Positions 57,532 through 64,000 of a stretch of DNA of 64,000 nt are shown piece after piece. The DNA lies in the NCBI GenBank assembly GCA_046346665.1, contig JAXMHQ010000005.1:1-64000 (forward strand), in the 5' to 3' direction. The stretch's first letter is position 1. Each line of letters starts with the position of its first letter. The notes beneath the pieces are model-generated. The model was not told where the DNA came from. It worked only from the letters and a program-made list of their open reading frames with translations, and made no database searches. The position numbers and the translations under genes are program-made. The DNA comes from JAXMHQ01 sp046346665 (GTDB lineage Bacteria > Verrucomicrobiota > Verrucomicrobiia > Limisphaerales > JAXMHQ01).

Positions 57532-58617
57532 ATGAACAACGTTGCCGAACCTGTCGGATCTGTCCTGGCGCCGCACGCCGGGTCGCACCTGCTTCAGTCT
57601 CATTCCCACCCGCACCCCCACTCTCCCAGCCCGTCGCGCATCCTGGAAACCGGGCTGGCGTTCTGGAACTCGAAAACCCTGCTCACCGCGACCGAGCTCG
57701 GCGTGTTCACGCTGCTCGCCCACGGACCGCTCGACGGAGAAACCTTGCGCGAAAAGCTGCATCTGCACTCCCGCAGCGCCGCCGATTTCTTCGATGCCCT
57801 GGTCGCGATGAAATTTCTCGATCGCCGCGATGGCAAATATTCCAACACGGCCGAAACCGACCTTTTCCTGGATCGCAACAAGCCCAGTTACGTCGGCGGC
57901 ATCCTGGAAATGTGCAGCCGCCGGCTCTTCAAGGATTGGAGCGAGCTGACGCCTTCGCTGAAATCCGGCTCCCGGCACAAGGAAAACACCGAAAGCGCGT
58001 TCGAAGAACTCTACAGCACGCCGGCCAAGCTGGAGGAATTTCTCAAGGGCATGACCGGCATCAGCCTCGGCACCGCCGGCGCCATCGCCGCGAAATTTCC
58101 CTGGGCCCGCTACAAGACGTTTATCGACGTCGGCGCCGCGCAGGGCGCCGTGCCCATGACCCTCGCCCGCTCCCACCCGCACCTGTCCGGAACCGGATTC
58201 GACCTCCCCGCCGTCGGCCCCATCTTTGAAAAATACATTCGCGACCACGGCGTCGCCGACCGCGTCCGGTTTAAGCCCGGCGATTTCTTCAAGGACCCGC
58301 TGCCAACCGCAGACGTGATCATCATGGGCCACATCCTCCATGACTGGGATCTGCCGACGAAGAAAATGCTGGTTCAAAAAGTCCACGACGCCCTGCCATC
58401 CGGCGGCGCGTTTATTGTCTACGAGGCCTTGATCGACGACGATCGACGCGAGAACGCTTTCGGACTGCTGATGAGCCTGAACATGCTCATCGAAACTCCC
58501 GGCGGATTTGATTACACGGGAGCGCAAGGCCAGTGCTGGATGCGCGAAGCCGGGTTCCGCGAAACCCGCGTCGAACACCTGCTCGGCCCCGATTCCATGA
58601 TCGTTGGAATCAAATAG
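57532..58617 (+). CDS. SAM-dependent O-methyltransferase (COMT/HIOMT-like fold)
   Basis: 361 residues. A histidine-rich N-terminus (S-H-S-H-P-H-P-H) precedes a winged-helix dimerisation domain (about 40-110). The catalytic domain has the SAM loop D-V-G-A-A-Q-G (199-205), G-D-F-F-K-D-P-L-P and the catalytic segment H-I-L-H-D-W-D (H270). Such enzymes methylate hydroxyl groups of small aromatic or polyketide-like molecules; the substrate here is unknown, and no biosynthetic cluster surrounds it. The upstream region is a short divergent promoter. Confidence 0.85.
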   Translation: MNNVAEPVGSVLAPHAGSHLLQSHSHPHPHSPSPSRILETGLAFWNSKTLLTATELGVFTLLAHGPLDGETLREKLHLHSRSAADFFDALVAMKFLDRRDGKYSNTAETDLFLDRNKPSYVGGILEMCSRRLFKDWSELTPSLKSGSRHKENTESAFEELYSTPAKLEEFLKGMTGISLGTAGAIAAKFPWARYKTFIDVGAAQGAVPMTLARSHPHLSGTGFDLPAVGPIFEKYIRDHGVADRVRFKPGDFFKDPLPTADVIIMGHILHDWDLPTKKMLVQKVHDALPSGGAFIVYEALIDDDRRENAFGLLMSLNMLIETPGGFDYTGAQGQCWMREAGFRETRVEHLLGPDSMIVGIK

Positions 58618-58633
58618 GTCCGCGACGCCCCCC

Positions 58634-58657
58634 GTAGCCGCGATCGTGAGATCGCGG
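58634..58657. repeat. Single REP hairpin
   Basis: GTAGCCGCGATCGTGAG+ATCGCGG, one unit of the family seen in pairs elsewhere, 16 bases after the methyltransferase stop. The rest of the 232-base gap (58618-58849) shows nothing I can name. Confidence 0.8.
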
Positions 58658-58849
58658 TTCCAGCGGCATTAGCGGTAACGTAAACGACGCTCCGGCGGTT
58701 TCCGCGGCCTCCCAAGTCGGTACGCGACGCTGAACGATTTCGGTACACCCGCCCGCCGGTTCGACATCCGCGGGCTTTCTCCTTCGCCGCAGCGCAGCAT
58801 GGCGCAGTCCCCCGGGGAGAGGCATGACACCTGCATTCGGGGACGCCAT

Positions 58850-60313
58850 ATGAGCAGTAATTACTACGTCATTGGCGAAATCAGCTCGGACGTCGGCCGT
58901 GTTTTGGTCGGCACCCTGCACAAAGGCCGGCTGACGATCAGTGAAGCCAGGAGATTTTCCACCGAAGCCACCGTCGAAAAAGGCACCGTCCAATGGAACA
59001 TCCCCCAGATTTACCAGGAAGTCATGACGGGCCTGCAGGAAATCGGGGTTTACGAAGAACCGGTCGACGGCATCAGCTTCACGGGACCCGGCGCGGATTA
59101 CCTGCTGTTCGAGGCCGACGGCTCCCTCCAGACGCCCACGTTTCATGCAATGGATCCCCGCGGCGAATCGGGCATGAAGGAAGTGCTGACCCGCATCCCG
59201 GCCGAAACCCTGTACGAAGAAACCGGGCTCCAACTGCTCCCCACCAACACCCTCTCCCAGCTCGCCTCGGAAAAACCCAAGCGCCTCAAACGCGCCAACC
59301 TGATCCTGCCGATCGCCGACGCCTTTCATTACCTGCTCAGCGGCGTGCCCCGCGTGGAAATGTCGTCCGCCAGCACCACCCAGCTCTTCAACCCGGTCAC
59401 GCGAAACTGGTCGGAACGCATCCTGGCCGACCTCAAAATTCCCGCGAAGCCGTTCGCGCCGCTCGTGCCCGCCGGAACCAAACTCGGCCAGGTCCGATCG
59501 GACGTGGTCAATTCGCCCCGATTGCAGGAAGCCCAAGTCATCGCGGGCTGTTCGCTTGAACTTTCCTCGATGCTGGCCGGCCTGCCGGTCGAACACGGCG
59601 AAAACTGGGCCTGGCTCCGTTGCGGCGTGGCTTCCACCATCGGCACCAGCCTCATCGGCCCGATCATTTGCGACGCCAGCCACGAACTCGGTTTCAACAA
59701 TTTCATGGGCTATGGCGGCGCGGTCCATTTCTCCCGCCAGGTCGTCGGCCTGTCCATTCTCGAGGAATGCAAACGTTACTGGAAGGAGAAGGACCGCGAA
59801 CTCTACGACGACGTCCTGTCCCACCTCGCCACCTCGGCCGAACCCTTTGAATCCCTGATCAACCCCGAAGACCCGCGCTTCCTCAGCCCCGGCGATATGC
59901 CGCTGAAGATCCAGGCGTTCTGTAAGGAAACCAACCAGGCCGTGCCGCGCAAGCCCGGCCCGATCCTGCGTTGCGTTCTCGAAAGCCTCGCCCTCCATTA
60001 CCGCAAGGTGCTCCTCGAAATCGAGGCGCTCACCGGCCGCCAATTCTCAAAACTCTACCTGTTCGGCGCCGCCGACCAGGGCCTGCTCCACCACTTCATC
60101 GCCAACGCCCTCCAAATTCCCGTCGTGCTCGCACCCCCGGAATCCACCGGCATCGGCAACGCCGCCATCCAGGCCCTCGCCCTCGGTCATATCAAGTCCA
60201 TCGACGAAGCCCGCGAGATCATCCGCAATTCCTTCAAGACCGAAACCATCACCCCCCACGCCGCCGTCTGGAACGCCGCCTACGACCGCCTCTCCGAACT
60301 CGTCCCAAGCTGA
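58850..60313 (+). CDS. Rhamnulokinase-like FGGY protein with altered active site
   Basis: 487 residues from ATG 58850. Order and spacing follow L-rhamnulokinase: W-N-I-P-Q-I-Y-Q-E-V, P-T-N-T-L-S-Q-L, A-S-T-T-Q-L-F-N-P-V-T-R-N-W-S and P-A-G-T-K-L-G-Q-V, then the ATP domain ending near P-E-S-T-G-I-G-N-A-A-I-Q-A. But hallmark residues differ. The phosphate loop D-x-G-A-S-S-G-R is E10-I-S-S-D-V-G-R, and the catalytic S-H-D-T-A is S-L-E-L-S, so E237 replaces Asp. Also S-G-T-W-S-L is S-T-I-G-T-S-L, and N-F-T-N-E-G-G is N-F-M-G-Y-G-G. It could be a kinase of changed specificity or a pseudokinase. It stands alone. Confidence 0.72.
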   Translation: MSSNYYVIGEISSDVGRVLVGTLHKGRLTISEARRFSTEATVEKGTVQWNIPQIYQEVMTGLQEIGVYEEPVDGISFTGPGADYLLFEADGSLQTPTFHAMDPRGESGMKEVLTRIPAETLYEETGLQLLPTNTLSQLASEKPKRLKRANLILPIADAFHYLLSGVPRVEMSSASTTQLFNPVTRNWSERILADLKIPAKPFAPLVPAGTKLGQVRSDVVNSPRLQEAQVIAGCSLELSSMLAGLPVEHGENWAWLRCGVASTIGTSLIGPIICDASHELGFNNFMGYGGAVHFSRQVVGLSILEECKRYWKEKDRELYDDVLSHLATSAEPFESLINPEDPRFLSPGDMPLKIQAFCKETNQAVPRKPGPILRCVLESLALHYRKVLLEIEALTGRQFSKLYLFGAADQGLLHHFIANALQIPVVLAPPESTGIGNAAIQALALGHIKSIDEAREIIRNSFKTETITPHAAVWNAAYDRLSELVPS

Positions 60314-60351
60314 ATGGATTGACGAATGACGATGTGCGAGGTAGTCCTTGC

Positions 60352-60446
60352 CCTCGTCCTCGTCCTCGAACGGATTGCTGGATAAATGGAAAGACTCCCG
60401 CGCAGAGTCCATCAATCCATCAATCCAGTAATCCAATAATCCATCC
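60352..60446. repeat. GAGGAC/ATCCA repeat element, inverted relative of 4850-4936
   Basis: CCTCGTCCTCGTCCTCGAAC (the inverse of the 4850 array) is followed by GGATTGCTGGATAAATGGAAAG and ATCAATCCATCAATCC/AATCCAATAATCC units. The GGATAAATGG-AAGAC core is shared, inverted, with family A copies at 31365 and 52988. It fills half of the 192-base gap. Confidence 0.7.
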
Positions 60447-60505
60447 CCCCATTCCCCTTGATTCTCGAACCAAACTGACGAAAATCTGTCTTTTAGAGGA
60501 TCATC

Positions 60506-61153
60506 ATGATTAAACCTGCGAAGTTGTTGGTTGGTTTGGGTGTTGTGGTCGCCATTGTCGGAGCCGGCGTGCTCCTGGGCTGGCTCGGCAGCCGCAGCCA
60601 GGGCCCAACCGGGCCCTCCGTGCCCGCTGCCGCCATTACAAACCTTACTACCCCCGCCCCCGCGCCGGCGGTCAAAATGGAACCGACCACCACAACTCCC
60701 GCCCCGGTGAATCCCATCACCACCACCCCGACCCCCGCCACCAATGTTTACGCCGCCAATTGGGAGGACAAAATCAGCGACATCATCGGCTCCGACGCCG
60801 AAGACACCAACAAGGTCAAACTGCTCCTGGAACTGTTCCCCCAACTCCCAGAAGAAGGCCAGGTCGAAACCGTCCAGCACCTTTCCAACCTGGTTTCCGA
60901 TGAAGATTACGCCCCGCTCGCCGCGATGTTGAAGGACACCAAATTGCCCGAACCCGTCCTCGACGTCCTGCTCGGCGACGCACTCAACCGCCCGAATTCC
61001 ATCAAGCTCCCCCTGCTCCTCGACGTCGCCCAAAACCCCAACAATCCCAAAGCCGGCGAAGCCAAGGATCTGATGGAACTTTACCTCGACGAATCCGACC
61101 CGTCGAAATGGCCCGAACTGCTCCCGAAATGGCTCAAGGATAATCCGGACTGA
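60506..61153 (+). CDS. Membrane-anchored helical protein, unknown function
   Basis: 215 residues. One N-terminal membrane helix (about 7-27, V-G-L-G-V-V-V-A-I-V-G-A-G-V-L-L-G) is followed by a Pro/Thr-rich linker (about 40-80). A C-terminal domain of short helices (about 85-215) contains L-L-L-E-L-F-P-Q-L-P-E-E-G-Q, L-P-E-P-V-L-D-V-L-L-G-D-A-L and D-P-S-K-W-P-E-L-L-P-K-W-L, resembling a HEAT/armadillo-like solenoid. It would sit on the periplasmic face. It is convergent with the oxidoreductase gene. Confidence 0.6.
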   Translation: MIKPAKLLVGLGVVVAIVGAGVLLGWLGSRSQGPTGPSVPAAAITNLTTPAPAPAVKMEPTTTTPAPVNPITTTPTPATNVYAANWEDKISDIIGSDAEDTNKVKLLLELFPQLPEEGQVETVQHLSNLVSDEDYAPLAAMLKDTKLPEPVLDVLLGDALNRPNSIKLPLLLDVAQNPNNPKAGEAKDLMELYLDESDPSKWPELLPKWLKDNPD

Positions 61154-61155
61154 AC

Positions 61156-61187
61156 GTCAGTCGAGGGTCGAAGGTCGAGAGTCGAGG
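61156..61187. repeat. GTCGAAGG-type repeat (single-sided)
   Basis: Units GTCGAGG, GTCGAAG, GTCGAGA and GTCGAGG in tandem; the same family as the one in the gspH leader. Confidence 0.6.
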
Positions 61188-61202
61188 CCCGTCACGCCGG
61201 GA

Positions 61203-61224
61203 GGGACGCCGTCCCCGGCGTCCC
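61203..61224. terminator. Bidirectional hairpin between convergent genes
   Basis: GGGACGCCG-TCCC-CGGCGTCCC, a perfect 9-bp stem with a 4-base loop, halfway between the stops of the two convergent genes (61153 and 61249). T-rich sequence is present only on the right side. Confidence 0.5.
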
Positions 61225-61248
61225 TATCTGATATTTGCTGACTGGGTT

Positions 61249-64000
61249 CTAGGCCTTCGGCAGCGCGGCTTCGAACAGCTCCCGGGTGCGGGCCTGGAGG
61301 TCGGCCAATTGCAGTTCGCCCTTTTCCAGTTTCGCCAGCAACGCCTTCTGCGCCTGGTAATCCTTGTTCGCAACTCCCGCCTTGCCCTGTAACATGCGCC
61401 AGGATTTGCGGCGTTCCACGGCGAACAACACCATCTGCCGGCTCACGGCGTAATACTTCATCTTCCCGTCAATCTCAGCCTTGATGTAAACGCCGAAATT
61501 CGGGACGTGGCTGCGATGGTTGCGGTCGAATACCCGCCGCTGCGCAATGTCGTCCTGCGTCAAGAACACCAGCATGTCGTCGAGATGAATCATCTCGCGC
61601 GCTTCCTCTTCCTTGATCGATTTCACGTGCTTCCGGAAGCGGCCCTCGGTCAGCGCCCAGTGCGCCACGGTGTAATTGTATTCCTCGCCCGTGGACTTGT
61701 ATTTCGCGCGCCACCAGTCGCGGTCGGGCGTCGGGTTGCCCTTCAGGTCAAACGCCTCGGCCGCCGTCTCGCCCCGGCGCGGGTTGAACACAAACTCCGG
61801 CATGCCGCGCGCGTCGCGCACCAGCTTGGCCTGGTCGGCCGACATGTTGTCCGCCACACCGTGCTCCGGCTGGCAGGTCGTGTAAGCCTGGAAAAACGCC
61901 GTGCCGCGATACTCCAACCCATCCAGCATCGCCTTGTAAAGCTTCGCCGCGTTGGCCATCGACACCTGCGCCACAAACGGCGATCCGTGCCCGCTCGTAA
62001 ACGCCTCGGCCACGTTCTTCTTCTCGATCAACTTGCCCTGCGACGCCGCGCCGAACTGGTTCATGTCGTAACCGCCCAGCATCGTCGAGGAATCCGAATT
62101 CTGCCCGCCCGTATTGGAATACACCTGGGTGTCGAGCATCAGGATCTTCACGTTCGGCCGGTTCTGCAGCACGACCTTGGACACGTTCTGGAACCCGATG
62201 TCGCCCAGCGCTCCGTCGCCGCCGATCGCCCAGACCTTCGGCAGTTCCCGGATTTCCTGGTCGGTCATCTGCGAGTCGTCCAGGTGCGTGAGCTGGAAAT
62301 AATCGCCCGGCGACATCACCGTGTCGTCCGATCCCAACAGCGCGTCCGCGAGCCGCTCGGGTACCACGGAACGGCGGGCGTGGTTGAGAATCAGCGATTC
62401 ACCCAGCAGCCAGCTGATGGTGGCGCCGTCCTGGAACAGCGAATTCATCCACGGATACGGATGCGGATTGGACGGCGGCGTCGAACCGTAAACCGTGTTG
62501 CAGCCGGTGCTGGCGCCCATGAACATGACGCTCATCCCGTTCGCCTGCCGGCCGTCGATCGATTGCAGCTCGCGATGATTGAAAGCGTCCTGCCGGAGCA
62601 CCGCGGCGATCGCGGCCACGGCCTTCTCATCGGTAATCGGCCCGTGCTTCGCCTCGTATTCCGCGATCCGGCCGCTGGTGTCGGCGTCGGATTCGCCGCC
62701 GAGCCCGAGCAGGATGTGCGCGACCGCGCGCAGGAACAGCGCGTGCTGGGCCGCGTCGCGCGCCTTCAACGCCTGCAACCTCGCGGTGCCGGCGTTTTCG
62801 AGATGCGTCGCCTTCGACCGGAGCCGGTCGGCTTTCTTGTGATACAACGGGCGCATGTAAGCTTCGGTGACGGATGCCACCGCGCGCAGCACGCTCTTCT
62901 CGCCGCACCCGGCGCAGGCGCCGTCGCCGGAAACAAGCGCCTCGTAATTGCGCCGCACCATCAAATGATTCCTCAGGGCCGCCTCGCGCGACCCGGCCGC
63001 GTCCTGGTCGTTGTAAAGGCCCAGGAATTTCTGCGGCGTGTCGGGCAGAAGCCGGGAGAAAATCTGCGCCGTCGTCAGCTCGGCGTTCAGCGCCTCCGTC
63101 TCCGTCGCCATGCGCAGCGCGTCGTGATCGCCGCACACCTGCACGCACTCGCCGCAGCCCTTGCACAGGTCGGACACAAAAATCGAGAACAACCCGCCGC
63201 CACCGGGCGACTTCTGCTCGATGGACCGGAAAATCGCCGGCACATTCGAGTAAGCGAGCGGCAGCTTGTCGATGATCGAGGTGAATTCCGCGCGCGCCTT
63301 TTCGCCAACGGAACCCAGCGCGTCGACTTCCTTGCGGATGATGTCCTTGAACGGCTCCTTGCCGCGCTGCTTGATCACCTCGTTCATGCGCGCCCGGGCG
63401 CGTTCCTCGACGCCCTTGAGCTCCGCCATCAGCTTGTGGCGTTCCGCGGGGTCGGTGACGTAGTAATTCGCGGCCGTTTTCAGCACGGTGCCGATTTCCT
63501 GGGACGTGTTCGGCAGCGCCGTGTCGGGGCACGCCGTGATGCATTCCATGCATTGCGTGCAGTTTTCAGCGATGTAAACCGGCGTCTCGCGGCGGGCGAC
63601 GTACTTGGACTGCGTCGCTCCGCTGCCGGAACCCATTACGCCGAGCGACGCCAGTGCGCCGGCGGGCTGGTGGTAACCGAGATGATTGCGAAATTCGGAA
63701 TCAAACTTGGCCAGCGTCTGGAACGCATACCGCGGCGTCTGCTGCGCCGGGGCCGGGATGCCGCCGCCGCACGCCGAACCGCAGCCGGCCGTCGGCGTCA
63801 AAGCCACGCCGCCCACCGGGGCGATCGGCGCATTGCGCATCGACGAGCGGTCCGGATCCTCGAACGCGCCGTACTGGATCTCCTGCACGCGCGAAAATCC
63901 CTGCTCCATCACTTCCATGTTCGAAGTCACCACGTCGTCGCCGAACCGGCCGAATTTTTTCTGGTACTGCTTCCGGACCGTCGACAGGAATTGTTCGTCG
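61249..64000 (-). CDS. nifJ: Pyruvate:ferredoxin oxidoreductase, C-terminal part (runs off right edge)
   Basis: About 917 residues are visible; the frame stays open to base 64000, so the gene is partial at its 5' end. The enzyme converts pyruvate and CoA to acetyl-CoA and CO2 and reduces ferredoxin. Two [4Fe-4S] motifs, C-T-Q-C-M-E-C-I-T-A-C-P and C-K-G-C-G-E-C-V-Q-V-C, are separated by about 120 residues with a charged helical insert. The TPP domain follows with G-D-G-A-C-A-G-C-G-E-K, W-A-I-G-G-D-G-A-L-G-D-I-G-F and T-G-C-N-T-V-Y-G-S-T. The part before the first cluster has a Gly/Pro-rich linker with C-G-S-A-C-G-G-G. Together with ldhA it indicates fermentative pyruvate use. Confidence 0.93.
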   Translation of the reverse strand, partial: DEQFLSTVRKQYQKKFGRFGDDVVTSNMEVMEQGFSRVQEIQYGAFEDPDRSSMRNAPIAPVGGVALTPTAGCGSACGGGIPAPAQQTPRYAFQTLAKFDSEFRNHLGYHQPAGALASLGVMGSGSGATQSKYVARRETPVYIAENCTQCMECITACPDTALPNTSQEIGTVLKTAANYYVTDPAERHKLMAELKGVEERARARMNEVIKQRGKEPFKDIIRKEVDALGSVGEKARAEFTSIIDKLPLAYSNVPAIFRSIEQKSPGGGGLFSIFVSDLCKGCGECVQVCGDHDALRMATETEALNAELTTAQIFSRLLPDTPQKFLGLYNDQDAAGSREAALRNHLMVRRNYEALVSGDGACAGCGEKSVLRAVASVTEAYMRPLYHKKADRLRSKATHLENAGTARLQALKARDAAQHALFLRAVAHILLGLGGESDADTSGRIAEYEAKHGPITDEKAVAAIAAVLRQDAFNHRELQSIDGRQANGMSVMFMGASTGCNTVYGSTPPSNPHPYPWMNSLFQDGATISWLLGESLILNHARRSVVPERLADALLGSDDTVMSPGDYFQLTHLDDSQMTDQEIRELPKVWAIGGDGALGDIGFQNVSKVVLQNRPNVKILMLDTQVYSNTGGQNSDSSTMLGGYDMNQFGAASQGKLIEKKNVAEAFTSGHGSPFVAQVSMANAAKLYKAMLDGLEYRGTAFFQAYTTCQPEHGVADNMSADQAKLVRDARGMPEFVFNPRRGETAAEAFDLKGNPTPDRDWWRAKYKSTGEEYNYTVAHWALTEGRFRKHVKSIKEEEAREMIHLDDMLVFLTQDDIAQRRVFDRNHRSHVPNFGVYIKAEIDGKMKYYAVSRQMVLFAVERRKSWRMLQGKAGVANKDYQAQKALLAKLEKGELQLADLQARTRELFEAALPKA

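Overview
The window looks like chromosomal DNA of a high-GC member of the Verrucomicrobiota, probably near Limisphaerales/Pedosphaera (inference). The clues are an H-X9-DG pseudopilin-like protein with a G^FTLIELLVV start, a DUF4239 membrane protein, a two-partner secretion locus joined to ExbB/ExbD/TonB genes, and intergenic regions full of short palindromic repeats. I saw no rRNA, CRISPR array, prophage or plasmid functions. There is one tRNA, tRNA-Val(UAC), and one transposase, a REP-associated tyrosine transposase (RAYT) type protein.

Layout. 0.2-4.6 kb: H-X9-DG pseudopilin, beta-helix protein, ferritin, a RAYT element with inverted-repeat ends, and a gene remnant. 4.6-17.0 kb: tRNA-Val, DUF4239 protein, PPK2 kinase, LamB-like porin, 6-phosphofructokinase, Na+/H+ antiporter-like protein, D-lactate dehydrogenase, an outer-membrane barrel and three lipoproteins. 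17.2-31.3 kb: one long type II secretion operon. It starts behind a very good sigma-54 promoter with a small Gly-rich secreted protein, continues through gspE-F-G-H-I-J-K-L-M and a GspC/PilP-like gene, then a secretin split into two genes, and ends with a histidine kinase. 31.6-34.1 kb: a GH2 beta-mannosidase.

34.1-44.4 kb (minus strand): two secreted proteins, TpsB, a 1341-residue TpsA, then ExbB-ExbD-TonB-ExbD. The genes read as one transcription unit, which suggests a nutrient-scavenging two-partner system tied to TonB energy. 44.7-52.9 kb (minus strand): a sulfur and methionine locus (metY, metX, metW, YezD-like protein, sulfate-binding protein, an M14-type amidohydrolase, cysK, a barrel protein), headed by an Rrf2 regulator broken by a single-base frameshift. 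53.1-57.4 kb (minus strand): a BamA/TamA-like barrel gene with two apparent frameshifts, infA, modC, modB and a small membrane protein. 57.5-64 kb: an O-methyltransferase, a rhamnulokinase-like FGGY protein with altered active-site motifs, a small anchored protein, and the 3' part of a pyruvate:ferredoxin oxidoreductase gene running off the right edge.

Two themes cross the window. (1) Several families of short palindromic repeats are scattered through it. They include BIME-like pairs of a GTAGCC-headed hairpin and composite palindromes made of short direct repeats inside longer inverted arms. Some copies lie inside genes: they lengthen pseudopilin leader peptides, supply stop codons (metW, modC, the gene at 56966-57412), and sit at the 5' ends of the phosphofructokinase and modB reading frames. 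(2) The secretin is divided inside its N3 domain, with a new signal peptide on the second half. These are the two observations I consider most worth following up.
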